Below, one piece after another: positions 53,879 through 62,674 of a stretch of DNA of 64,000 nt. The notes under the pieces are model-generated. The model ran no database searches and was not told where the DNA came from. It saw nothing but the letters and a program-made list of their open reading frames with translations. A program made the translations under genes and the position numbers. This DNA comes from Nostoc sp. FACHB-892 (GTDB taxonomy: Bacteria > Cyanobacteriota > Cyanobacteriia > Cyanobacteriales > Nostocaceae): contig NZ_JACJTR010000006.1 of assembly GCF_014698795.1 (NCBI RefSeq), positions 1 to 64,000 on the forward strand. The letters run 5' to 3'. How positions within the stretch are numbered: position 1 is the stretch's first letter; each line of letters begins with the position of its first letter.

Positions 53879-54405
53879 CTAAAATTCTCCGAAAAAAGGC
53901 CCGCTTTTGATAGTGCCATCGGGCATAGTAGTCTGGTAAACAAAATTCCCATAACTCCAAATAATGTTGGGAGCGATATAAGCATCTCTGAAGTTAGTTT
54001 TAATCAAAATAGCAAACTCGAAACTACTGATGTTGGCTCCACAAAAGACAGCACTACTAGCATTTATCTGAGCCAAATTGGTTCCTCCCAAATCGGCTTC
54101 AGTCAAGTTACACCAACTCAAGTTGGCAGAATATAAATTAGCATCCCTGACAATAGCACGTTTCAACGAAGCACTTTCCAAGGAAACCCCAAATAAATCG
54201 GCTCCAGTCAAATCGGCTCGGCACAACTCGGCTTGTCTCAAATAGGCTCCGCGCAAATAATTGATATCTCTCAAAATAGCCCCTTCGAGGTCAATCGAAC
54301 TGTCGAGGGGAACACCCTCGGATTGATCAACTCAATCCCCGCAAAGTTTCACTCTCCATCAGCGTACCGAGCCAACAACTCCTCAGCAGTTATTTCCCAA
54401 GGCAT
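53879..54405 (-). pseudogene. Pentapeptide-repeat protein gene with nonsense and frameshift lesions
   Basis: The original start is ATG at 54403-54405 with GGAGGTTAAATC before it. It reads MPWEITAEELLARYADGE, then TGA at 54349-54351 (from CGA, Arg), then NFAGIELINP before the frame shifts by one near 54310-54325. The other frame continues as EGVPLDSSIDLEGAILRD and the repeat region DLTGADLFGVSLESASLKRA, ANLSWCNLTEADLGGTNLAQ, ending at 53879. The repeats (A[DN]LXX) form a right-handed beta helix. A TTG in the downstream frame could start a shortened protein, but the N-terminal part is lost. Confidence 0.85.
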
Positions 54406-54594
54406 GATTTAACCTCCAAGTTTTTTTCTAATCTCAAATATATGGATGTCTAAGCCTTTCTGGGCGGTTTCTGTTTAGAAAAAATAGTCATGTCTAGTAT
54501 ACTTTGCGACTTTCCAAACATCCTCTAATCGCTACAGCTTTACAAACATCCTCTTATGATTAAAATACAAGAGCAAGATTAAAGGAGTTAGCTG

Positions 54595-55167
54595 ATGAGT
54601 CATATGCTTAATACAGGAGTACGCTGGACAATTCACGATGTAGAACTCTTTGCAGAAAATGAAGGGACGCGGTATGAGATAGTTGATGGAGAATTATTTG
54701 TGACTAGGGCACCTCACTTCAAGCATCAGCAAGCTTGTGGCAGAATTTTCCGACAACTTGATATTTGGTCAGAGTCCACTGGTTTAGGGGAAGCTGTAAT
54801 CAACCCCGGTGTTTTGTTTTCAGAATCAGATAATGTGATTCCAGATGTAGTTTGGGCTACTAAAGAAACCTTGGCGCTAACATTAGATGAAGCGGGACAT
54901 TTAACTGGCGCACCAGATTTAATAGTAGAAGTGTTGTCTGCAAGCAAGTCAGATGAAAGACGAGATAAGGAAGCTAAACTTAAACTTTATTCTTCCAGAG
55001 GAGTAAAAGAATATTGGATTGCTGATTGGCGATCGCGTAAACTAGAGGTCTATCGGCGCGAACAAAGTCAACTTAAGTTGGTAGAAACCTTATTTAGTAG
55101 TGATAGGATAATTTCTTCTCTATTGCCTGGTTTTAGCTGTATCATAGACCAGCTTTTCCCTGTATAA
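54595..55167 (+). CDS. Uma2 family (DUF820) endonuclease-like protein
   Basis: The 190-residue protein has the Uma2 restriction-endonuclease-like pattern: YEIVDGELFVTRAPHFKHQQACGRIFRQL, SESDNVIPDVVWA (PD of the PD-(D/E)XK motif), APDLIVEVLSASKSDERRDKEAKLKLYSSRGVKEYWIADW (E-X-K). These proteins are numerous in cyanobacteria and the role is not established. The ATG has an AAAGGAG site. It is a single gene. Confidence 0.94.
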   Translation: MSHMLNTGVRWTIHDVELFAENEGTRYEIVDGELFVTRAPHFKHQQACGRIFRQLDIWSESTGLGEAVINPGVLFSESDNVIPDVVWATKETLALTLDEAGHLTGAPDLIVEVLSASKSDERRDKEAKLKLYSSRGVKEYWIADWRSRKLEVYRREQSQLKLVETLFSSDRIISSLLPGFSCIIDQLFPV

Positions 55168-55345
55168 ATGCTTATCTTGGGAGATATACACACTTATTCT
55201 TTTCTCAAACAAGATGTGTATAAATTTCCTGAGACATGGCCTTCCTTTCACTAATAACTAAATTTTCTCCCCATCAAGGCGATATCTAGAGACAATCTGT
55301 CTATAATTACTAAAAATTGGGGATTTTAGAGTTGAAATTACTCTA

Positions 55346-55591
55346 TTAATTTGGAGAGCAATTGGAACAGAAATCAGGGCCGAATTTGCAAAATTGACTA
55401 CCTGTTACTGGGTAAGCTGTACAATAAGGAAAACTGGTAAGTTCAGCTTTGGCAGTTTGTGATTTCAAACCATTAGGTAACGCTTCAGTAAGTTTAGTTT
55501 CATGAGCTAGAAGGATAGCTAAAATCTTAGGTAACGCCATGCAAGCAGCAATATTGAGCAGCGTTAGTAATGTAGCGTCTATCAAATTCAT
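55346..55591 (-). CDS. Small protein of unknown function with hydrophobic N-terminus
   Basis: The 81-residue protein has a hydrophobic N-terminus (LIDATLLTLLNIAACMALPKILAILLA, residues about 3-29), then a polar part with five cysteines near the end (FPYCTAYPVTGSQFCKFGPDFCSNCSPN). An AGGGGATGATTACCT leader with a plausible ribosome site precedes the ATG. It resembles a secreted or membrane-anchored small protein. No family was recognised. Confidence 0.65.
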   Translation of the reverse strand: MNLIDATLLTLLNIAACMALPKILAILLAHETKLTEALPNGLKSQTAKAELTSFPYCTAYPVTGSQFCKFGPDFCSNCSPN

Positions 55592-55616
55592 AGGTAATCA
55601 TCCCCTGTGAAAAATA

Positions 55617-55645
55617 GGCGTAGGCGTAGCTCGTCGTAGACATCG
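55617..55645. repeat. Inverted variant of the GCGATGTCTACGACG repeat
   Basis: GGCGTAGGCGTAGCTCGTCG followed by TAGACATCG is the reverse complement of the family at 51300-51328 with one difference. It lies upstream of 55346-55591. Confidence 0.7.
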
Positions 55646-55866
55646 GTTTTCTTAACTGCAAGCATAACTTCTAAAATTGATGTTCAATCAATCTATTGCT
55701 TGCAGTCTATGTAAATTAACTTTAACATAAATTTTTGTAAATATAAACGTGGAATTCCTGGAATTATCGTACACAGAAGGCAATGTGGATAATAAGGATA
55801 GATATTGTAGCGTAATAACAAAATAAGCTGGAAAAAGATCAATTTACTATATTTAGGTAAGGTGTT

Positions 55867-57843
55867 ATGAAAAAAACCCAAACCGCGTCTTCTTTTTTAT
55901 CTAACATCAGTGAGCGAGAACGCCAAGCCTTAAAACGGTTGGTAGATTACACAAATGTAGAATCACTGCCAGAAATTTGGCCTTTAGCAGCTCAACAATT
56001 TGGTAATATTGTCGCCCTCCGTAACCCTCACGCTAAACCAGAAGTAGCGATTACTTATACCCAGCTAGCAGAGCAAATACGGCTATTTGCTTCTGGGTTA
56101 CAGTCGTTGGGAGTAAAGGTAGGCGATCGCATTTCTTTAATTTCTGACAATAGCCCTCGCTGGTTTATTGCTGATCAAGGCATAATGACGGCTGGAGGGG
56201 TTGATGCAGTGCGTAGCTCCCAAGCGGAAAAAGAAGAACTGCTGTTTATCATCGCTAATAGTGGCAGTATGGCAATAGTAGTTGAAGATTTAAAGACACT
56301 TAAAAAACTGCAAGACCGTCTCAAAGATTTACCAATTCAGGTGGTGATATTACTTTCGGATGAAGCACCACCAACAGACGAAACCCTAAAGGTGCTGAAC
56401 TTTGCCCAGTTGCTCGAAATTGGTGAAAATCATAATTTTGTGCCAGTCAAGCAAAATCGTGATGCTCTGGCAACCCTAATTTACACCTCTGGCACCACAG
56501 GTAAACCCAAGGGTGTAATGCTGTCTTATAGCAATTTGATGCACCAAGTAACAACCTTTGGCACAGTATTGCAACCAAACGCTGGCGATATCGTTCTCAG
56601 TATTCTACCTTCCTGGCACAGCTACGAACGAACTGTTGAATATTACCTACTATCTCAAGGTTGCACACAAGTTTATACCAACTTGCGCTCCGTGAAAGCA
56701 GATTTGAGAGAATTTAAACCCAACTACATGGTGGGTGTACCCCGGCTGTGGGAATCGATTTATGAAGGAGTGCAAAAGCAGTTCCGTGAACAACCAGCCA
56801 AAAAGCAACGCTTAATTAACTTTTTATTGGGCAATAGCGAGAAATATATCAAAGCGCGGCGAGTTGCTCAAGGATTGAGTTTAAATAATCTTCATGCTTC
56901 AGCCGTCGAACGATTAGCAGCTAAGATCCAAGCATCTGCTTTATTACCCCTCCATGCCTTGGGAGAACGACTGGTTTATGCCAAAGTGCGCGAAGCCACA
57001 GGAGGACAAGTTAAGCAGATGATTAGCGGCGGCGGTGCGCTTCCCAGACACATAGATAATTTCTTTGAAATTATTGGTGTGCAGATTTTGCAAGGTTATG
57101 GCTTGACAGAAACTTCTCCTGTTACCCATGTGCGTCGTCCTTGGCGAAATTTGATTGGTGCATCAGGGCAACCCCTTCCCGCTACAGAAGCTAAAATCGT
57201 AGATCCTGAGACAAAAGCGCCTTTACCAGTAGAAAAGCGAGGCTTAGTATTGTTGAGGGGGCCGCAGATTATGCAAGGCTATTACCAAAATCCCGAAGCG
57301 ACAGCGAAAGCAATTGATGCTGAAGGTTGGTTTGATAGCGGCGATTTGGGTTGGCTGACACCACAAAACGACTTGGTGCTAACAGGCAGAGCCAAGGATA
57401 CGATTGTATTGACCAACGGGGAAAACATCGAGCCACAGCCAATTGAGGATGCGTGTTTGCGATCGCCATATATCGATCAAATTATGCTCATCGGCCAAGA
57501 TCAGCGCAGCTTGGGAGCCTTAATCGTCCCCAATGTTGAAGCCTTAGAAAAATGGGCAGCAAATCAGAATTTGATACTGGATACGCAGAAAGATCAGGTG
57601 ACTTCTTCACCTACTCAAAAAATTGACTTCGAGAGTAGAATGATCCAGGATTTATTTCGGCAAGAATTGAATCGAGAAGTGCAAGATCGTCCAGGCTATC
57701 GACCGGATGACCGCATTGGGACATTCAAACTCATTTTAGAACCGTTTTCCATCGAAAATGGTTTGATGACACAAACACTGAAAGTTCGCCGACATGTCGT
57801 CACGGAACGTTATCGCGATATTATTGACGGCATGTTTGCCTGA
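55867..57843 (+). CDS. aas: Acyl-ACP synthetase / long-chain fatty-acid ligase
   Basis: The 658-residue protein is an AMP-binding enzyme: IYTSGTTGKPKGVMLSYSNL (P-loop, about residue 205), SILPSWHSYERTVEYYLLSQG, MISGGGALPRHIDNFFEIIGVQILQGYGLTETSPV and DSGDLGWLTPQNDLVLTGRAKDTIVLTNGENIEPQPIEDA. Cyanobacteria use this enzyme to activate and recycle free fatty acids onto ACP; it acts at the membrane. Length and the NISERERQALKRLVDYTN start fit the cyanobacterial form. It is followed after 42 bases by ylqD. Confidence 0.95.
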   Translation: MKKTQTASSFLSNISERERQALKRLVDYTNVESLPEIWPLAAQQFGNIVALRNPHAKPEVAITYTQLAEQIRLFASGLQSLGVKVGDRISLISDNSPRWFIADQGIMTAGGVDAVRSSQAEKEELLFIIANSGSMAIVVEDLKTLKKLQDRLKDLPIQVVILLSDEAPPTDETLKVLNFAQLLEIGENHNFVPVKQNRDALATLIYTSGTTGKPKGVMLSYSNLMHQVTTFGTVLQPNAGDIVLSILPSWHSYERTVEYYLLSQGCTQVYTNLRSVKADLREFKPNYMVGVPRLWESIYEGVQKQFREQPAKKQRLINFLLGNSEKYIKARRVAQGLSLNNLHASAVERLAAKIQASALLPLHALGERLVYAKVREATGGQVKQMISGGGALPRHIDNFFEIIGVQILQGYGLTETSPVTHVRRPWRNLIGASGQPLPATEAKIVDPETKAPLPVEKRGLVLLRGPQIMQGYYQNPEATAKAIDAEGWFDSGDLGWLTPQNDLVLTGRAKDTIVLTNGENIEPQPIEDACLRSPYIDQIMLIGQDQRSLGALIVPNVEALEKWAANQNLILDTQKDQVTSSPTQKIDFESRMIQDLFRQELNREVQDRPGYRPDDRIGTFKLILEPFSIENGLMTQTLKVRRHVVTERYRDIIDGMFA

Positions 57844-57885
57844 TAATTCCACCTCCCAACTGTAAAGAGTGAACGTGAAATATTT

Positions 57886-58335
57886 ATGGATGTCTCCAAA
57901 TCTAACTTGCTTCTCAAACGCGTCGTTAACGTCAAAGTCATTGTGACTCCTCTCTGGAAAGAGGAAGTACAACAGCAGCTGCAAACGCAGATCAATCAAC
58001 TTGATCAGCAACTGCAACAGCTAGACGTAGAAGGACAAAGAGCGATCGCGGCAATTCAAAAGCAGAGTCTGCAACCACCTGGTCCCCAAACTCTCCAACA
58101 AATTGACAATATCCAACTCCAAGTCAATCAAAAGAAAAGTGAATTTCTAGAGCAGAAAAATCAGTTGCTGCAAAATCTCCAGCAAGTACAGTTTCTTCAG
58201 CAAGATCAAGAAGTCAACCAATTCCAAATGGAAGGCTTTTTCCGCGTAGAGACGGGTGATAACCTGATTAGCAAAATGCAGGTCGAAATCGTTTTGCGCG
58301 ATGGCGTTGTAGAAGAAATTCGCGGCGACATTTAG
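57886..58335 (+). CDS. ylqD: YlqD family protein
   Basis: The 149-residue protein has a coiled coil (residues about 25-115, rich in Gln) between a beta-type start (LLLKRVVNVKVIVTPLWKEEVQQQL) and a beta-type end (FRVETGDNLISKMQVEIVLRDGVVEEIRGDI), as in the YlqD family. Function is unknown. It is probably co-transcribed with aas. Confidence 0.9.
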   Translation: MDVSKSNLLLKRVVNVKVIVTPLWKEEVQQQLQTQINQLDQQLQQLDVEGQRAIAAIQKQSLQPPGPQTLQQIDNIQLQVNQKKSEFLEQKNQLLQNLQQVQFLQQDQEVNQFQMEGFFRVETGDNLISKMQVEIVLRDGVVEEIRGDI

Positions 58336-58402
58336 TAAAGTTATGAGTTATGAGTTATGAGTTATGAGTTTAAATTCCTCACTCCTTACTCCTAACTCCT
58401 AA

Positions 58403-58873
58403 CTAATTTCTCACTCCAGCCCAAACAATTTGCCAGACTGGAGGTGAGCTAATAAAAAGCGATCGCCCGAAGGCTGTCATTTCAACTCGATATTTAATAC
58501 CAACTGAATCATCACCTTGTTTGATTTGTGTAATGGTCACAAGGGCTTGATTTCGTTGTGGATAAGCTACTTCTACCTTTCGCGTTCCTTTCACTGATGC
58601 TATGCCGTCAAGGGCATTTAGGGCGAGGGTAGCAGGATCGCTACCTTGGAGAGATGAGTTGATCTTTTCTAAAGGTATGGTTTTATAATTGGAACGCTCT
58701 GAGTATGCCACAACCTCTTGAGACTCATGTATTACTCCCACCTGCTGGGTTTGTCCATTACTAGTCTCAACAATCGGTGCAGGTGGCTGGCGCTGGGTAA
58801 TATAAACTCCAGCGCCAGCAGTGGCAAAGATACTTAGTATCACAATTAAAAAGAATTTCAACTTTGCCGACAT
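58403..58873 (-). CDS. Membrane-anchored protein of unknown function
   Basis: From the ATG at 58873 the 156-residue protein has a membrane anchor (LKFFLIVILSIFATAGAGVYI, residues about 4-24), a polar linker (QRQPPAPIVETSNGQ) and a folded end with DPATLALNALDGIA and VEVAYPQRNQALVTITQIKQGDDSVGIKYRVEMTAFG. The second half probably lies outside the cytoplasm. The upstream TTG extension is not needed. No family was recognised. Confidence 0.75.
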   Translation of the reverse strand: MSAKLKFFLIVILSIFATAGAGVYITQRQPPAPIVETSNGQTQQVGVIHESQEVVAYSERSNYKTIPLEKINSSLQGSDPATLALNALDGIASVKGTRKVEVAYPQRNQALVTITQIKQGDDSVGIKYRVEMTAFGRSLFISSPPVWQIVWAGVRN

Positions 58874-58885
58874 AAGGAATTTCAA

Positions 58886-59341
58886 ATAGGTTTATGACCA
58901 ATTTTGAATTCTAGATTGAACTGTATCTTATATCCTCTACCTGTAAGCAGCTCCTGTATCTTAAGCAGTGGTTATGAGGAATATAAATAGCAATCTCATT
59001 TAATCTGTGAGAAACTCGTGCTGTTTTTTGCAAGTCAACAACTCTAAAACGAGATCGGGATATTGGCTAACCATTGAGGATAGCTCTGTATTATAGACCT
59101 CCAATTCATATTTAGGTTCCTGGAATTGCTCCCCCTGCTCCCAGCAAGAACTGCCCCTCCGCCTCTTCGGTAACTCTCCCCCTCATCTCGCCCATCTCCC
59201 TCATCTCCCCACTCCCCACTCCCCACTCCCCACTCCCCAATCAAAATATAAAATCTCCAGTCCAAAACTCTCCTGCCAAGATACAATTCGATCTGATAAA
59301 AGCTGTTAAAGTCCATAAACCATTGATTCCCAAACCACCCT
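58886..59341. other. Spacer with simple-sequence repeats
   Basis: The 456-bp stretch before pdhC contains CCCCACTCCCCACTCCCCAC tandem tracts (about 59205-59240) and CTCATCTC tracts; frames through them on the minus strand encode low-complexity Gly/Glu peptides and are not genes. The pdhC promoter must lie here; no element is assigned. Confidence 0.5.
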
Positions 59342-60643
59342 ATGAGCATTCACGAAGTATTTATGCCGGCTCTGAGTTCTACCATGACCGAAGGCAAAAT
59401 CGTCTCCTGGGTGAAATCGCCAGGGGACAAAGTGGAAAAAGGGGAAACAGTGGTGGTTGTAGAGTCAGATAAGGCAGATATGGATGTAGAAACCTTTTAC
59501 GAGGGATTTCTTGCCCATATCATAGTTGAAGCTGGTGAAACTGCCCCGGTAGGATCTGCGATCGCCTTCATTGCCGAAACGGAAGCTGAAATTGAACAGG
59601 CGAAATCTCTTGCCAATTCCGGCGGCGCGGCGGCTACTCCTACCGCTTCCCCTGAACCAGTTGCCGCTACAGCCTCAGCTGCAACACCTGCCTTAGCGTC
59701 TCAAAACGGGTCTAACCACAAAGAAGGAAGGCTTGTAGCTTCACCCCGTGCCCGTAAGTTAGCCAAAGAACTCAAAGTTGATTTAACTACGCTCCAAGGC
59801 AGTGGCCCCTACGGTCGCATTGTCGCCGAAGATGTAGAAGCATTGTCCAATAAGGGCAAACAACCCGCCACTGCCCCAGTTGCCCCACCAGCACCTGTAC
59901 CAACCAGCGCCCCAGTTGCACCTCCAGCACCTCAAACCCCAGCGCCTGCGCCAGTGGTAGCGGCTGTTCCTGGTCAAACCGTTCCTCTAACTACCTTCCA
60001 AAATGCTGTGGTGCGGAACATGGTAGCTACCATATCCGTGCCCGTCTTCCGCGTCGGTTATACAATTACCACTGATGGGTTAGACAAACTTTATAAACAA
60101 ATTAAATCGAAAGGCGTGACAATGACAGCGCTACTGGCGAAAGCTGTAGCGGTAACGTTGCAAAAACATCCATTGTTAAATGCTAGCTACTCAGACCAGG
60201 GGATTGTTTATCATTCTGATATCAACATTTCCGTAGCAGTAGCGATGGATGATGGCGGATTAATTACACCTGTCCTGCAAAATGCAGATGCAGTGGATAT
60301 TTATTCTCTATCGCGTACTTGGAAGTCTTTGGTAGAACGTGCCAGATCAAAACAACTACAGCCTCAAGAATACAACAGTGGTACTTTTACCCTGTCCAAT
60401 TTGGGGATGTTTGGCGTAGATAAATTTGATGCGATTTTGCCGCCTGGACAAGGTTCAATTTTAGCGATCGGGGCATCCCGCCCGCAAGTGGTAGCAACAC
60501 CAGACGGTTTATTTGGCGTGCGGCAACAAATGCAAGTCAATATTACTGCTGACCACCGCATTATTTATGGTGCCCATGCTGCGGCGTTCTTGCAAGATTT
60601 AGCGAAATTGATTGAGACAAATCCTCAATCTTTAACAATGTAA
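59342..60643 (+). CDS. pdhC: Pyruvate dehydrogenase E2 (dihydrolipoamide acetyltransferase)
   Basis: The 433-residue protein starts MSIHEVFMPALSSTMTEGKIVSWVKSPGD with the lipoyl lysine in VVESDKADMDVETF, has an Ala/Pro-rich linker, the E3-binding domain (VASPRARKLAKELKVDLTTLQGSGPYGRIVAEDVE), a second Ala/Pro-rich linker, and a catalytic domain ending in ITADHRIIYGAHAAAFLQDLAKLIE with the active-site His. It forms the core of the PDH complex, linking glycolysis to acetyl-CoA. Length is normal for cyanobacteria, with one lipoyl domain. Confidence 0.97.
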   Translation: MSIHEVFMPALSSTMTEGKIVSWVKSPGDKVEKGETVVVVESDKADMDVETFYEGFLAHIIVEAGETAPVGSAIAFIAETEAEIEQAKSLANSGGAAATPTASPEPVAATASAATPALASQNGSNHKEGRLVASPRARKLAKELKVDLTTLQGSGPYGRIVAEDVEALSNKGKQPATAPVAPPAPVPTSAPVAPPAPQTPAPAPVVAAVPGQTVPLTTFQNAVVRNMVATISVPVFRVGYTITTDGLDKLYKQIKSKGVTMTALLAKAVAVTLQKHPLLNASYSDQGIVYHSDINISVAVAMDDGGLITPVLQNADAVDIYSLSRTWKSLVERARSKQLQPQEYNSGTFTLSNLGMFGVDKFDAILPPGQGSILAIGASRPQVVATPDGLFGVRQQMQVNITADHRIIYGAHAAAFLQDLAKLIETNPQSLTM

Positions 60644-60809
60644 TTTTGAAAAGACACCAAATTTAAATGTTAGCGCTATCAGTGAACAGCAGTTTTCGTA
60701 GAGTAGCGCTAACAATAAATAATACCTACACTTAAATTTTTTATGGACAAACAAACTATGTGGCGATATCACATCTCTTACATGAGTTTATGTCTAAACT
60801 AATATCAAA

Positions 60810-61748
60810 GTGACATACGACAACACCCTGAAATATCTGGTTGAGCAGTATCCAGAAGATTTTATCCGCTACTTACTCGCATCTGAGGCAACGGATATCC
60901 AGATTCTTAAAACAGAATTAAATCAAGAACCAATCCGTGCCGACTCAGTAACCTTTTTGCAAACTGCCAATCAAATACTGCATTTAGAGTTTCAAACCTT
61001 ACCAGCATCGACTCCACCTTTGCCACTGAGGATGTTGGACTACTGGGTGCGACTATATCGACAATACAATTGCGATATCGAGCAGATAGTGATTTTTCTT
61101 AAACCGACAACTTCAGAATCTGTCTTTGTAGATCAATTTACTGCCCGCAATACTACCCATCGTTACCGCATCATCCGAATTTGGGAACAAGATCCAGAAC
61201 CATTACTGTTATCTCCTGGTTTATTACCTCTGGCAACTTTGGCACGAACAAATTCTCCTCAAAGGTTACTTCAACAGGTAGCAGTTCAGGTGAGTATGAT
61301 TGAAGAAGAAGCCACCAAGCAGAGTATCTCGGTATGTACCCAACTTCTAGCAGGGTTGGTATTCGAGCCAGAACTAATTCGTCAGTTTTTGAGGAAAGAA
61401 GATATGAGAGAATCTGCCATTTATCAAGAAATTCTCCAAGAAGGACTTCAAGAAGGAAGACAACGAGGCATTGAACAAGGTATTGAACAAGGTATTGAAC
61501 AAGGTATTGAACAAGGTATTGAACAAGGTATTGAACAAGGTATTGAACAAGGTATTGAACAAGGAAGGCAATCAGAACTGAGGCTAGTGATGCGTCTATT
61601 AACTCGTAGGCTCGGTTCAATCAATTCTCAGTTACAATCTCGGTTGCAAGAGTTGTCCCTAGCTCAGTTAGAAAACTTGGGCGAAGTCTTACTAGATTTC
61701 GCCAGTGAGGCTGATTTGATGAATTGGCTAAATACAATAGAAAGTTAG
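60810..61748 (+). CDS. Rpn/PD-(D/E)XK-type transposase-like nuclease with EQGI repeat
   Basis: The start is GTG at 60810. The first half matches the Rpn-family (DUF4351-type) nucleases numerous in cyanobacteria: DNTLKYLVEQYPEDFIRYLLASEA, ADSVTFLQTANQILHLEFQTLP (ExQ of the nuclease motif), MLDYWVRLYRQYNCDIEQIVIFLKP. Next comes QEILQEGLQEGRQRGIEQ with about eight tandem GIEQ units, then the C-terminal ELRLVMRLLTRRLGSINSQLQSRL. The GIEQ array is a predicted coiled helix. No transposon context. Role in natural biology is unclear. Confidence 0.88.
   Translation: MTYDNTLKYLVEQYPEDFIRYLLASEATDIQILKTELNQEPIRADSVTFLQTANQILHLEFQTLPASTPPLPLRMLDYWVRLYRQYNCDIEQIVIFLKPTTSESVFVDQFTARNTTHRYRIIRIWEQDPEPLLLSPGLLPLATLARTNSPQRLLQQVAVQVSMIEEEATKQSISVCTQLLAGLVFEPELIRQFLRKEDMRESAIYQEILQEGLQEGRQRGIEQGIEQGIEQGIEQGIEQGIEQGIEQGIEQGRQSELRLVMRLLTRRLGSINSQLQSRLQELSLAQLENLGEVLLDFASEADLMNWLNTIES
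61468..61563 (+). repeat. In-frame 12-bp tandem repeat, about eight copies
   Basis: The unit GGTATTGAACAA is repeated about eight times with one variant (GGCATT) at the start. It encodes GIEQ. Perfect identity of units suggests ongoing slippage. Confidence 0.95.
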
Positions 61749-61756
61749 AGTTTGCT

Positions 61757-62569
61757 TTAAACTTTCCGACCAGTTACAAAAAAAGTAAGATTTTCATACC
61801 AAGCACCTTCCTCTGTTGCCTCTGCTTCAATTTTTTGACGATAATCTGCTTTTAATTCTGCCATTTGCTCTGATGAAACTTGTAACAAAGGGTTTTCTCT
61901 AGGATGAAACCACCCTCCATTCCATTCTTTAGCTTGCTCTAGATTGTGGTAGAAACCTAGTTGTTGAGTCTTCACTTCAATATTTTTAAAACCAGCTTCT
62001 GTAAGCAGAACATGGCATTTATCGGGAGAGCCTGTTGGCTCATTTATACTTGTCAGCGAAATGCCATGTTTCTTACAGATTTCGATGATAAGTGGCGCTC
62101 CACAAGATTCCTCTGAGCAACAAGAAAAACCGAGAATTCCTCCTGGTTTTAAGAAACGATACCATTTACGTAGAGCAGCAGGAATATCTTTAAAATAGAC
62201 TATTGCTGTAGAGCAAAGAATTACATCGAAACTCTCATCATTGAAATCAATATACTCAGCATCGGCTTCAATAAGTTCGATATTTTGCAAGCCTAATTCT
62301 TCAATTTTCTGTTGTGCTTGAGTTAGCATCCCTGAAGAAAAATCTACTCCAGTAACTTTTCCCTCAGAGCCGACAATTTGTGCAACAGCAATGGCAATGA
62401 TACCTGTGCCTGTTGCCATATCCAATACTTTTTGCCCCTTTTGAAGCTGAACCAAATCTAGGAGAGGGAGAGCGCGCTCAATTGTATAATTGTTATCGTA
62501 GCTAGTTCTGCTATCGAAGAAATCAATTACTTTTTTCTTATACTCTTGTTCGTATTGGCTATTTTCCAT
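61757..62569 (-). CDS. Class I SAM-dependent methyltransferase
   Basis: The 270-residue protein has the UbiE/Methyltransf_11 pattern: GQKVLDMATGTGIIAIAVAQIVGSEGKVTGVDFSSGML (motif I and acidic loop), AEYIDFNDESFDVILCSTAIVYFKDIPAALRKWYRFLKPGGILGFSC. The first 35 residues are charged and helical. The substrate is not evident. It is convergent with the Rpn gene and followed upstream by the AraC regulator, which may control it. Confidence 0.94.
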   Translation of the reverse strand: MENSQYEQEYKKKVIDFFDSRTSYDNNYTIERALPLLDLVQLQKGQKVLDMATGTGIIAIAVAQIVGSEGKVTGVDFSSGMLTQAQQKIEELGLQNIELIEADAEYIDFNDESFDVILCSTAIVYFKDIPAALRKWYRFLKPGGILGFSCCSEESCGAPLIIEICKKHGISLTSINEPTGSPDKCHVLLTEAGFKNIEVKTQQLGFYHNLEQAKEWNGGWFHPRENPLLQVSSEQMAELKADYRQKIEAEATEEGAWYENLTFFVTGRKV

Positions 62570-62674
62570 AATATTTTTGTTTGACTGGTCAATTATAAGA
62601 ATAAGTTGTGAGTGAAACTTCTGTCTTCTGAAAACTTGCTTTAAAAATGTTAAAATCTTGCAAACTCACAAAAT

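Noticed and set aside
59044-59349. 101-codon minus-strand frame upstream of pdhC
   Set aside because: Encodes Gly/Glu low complexity from CCCCACT tracts.
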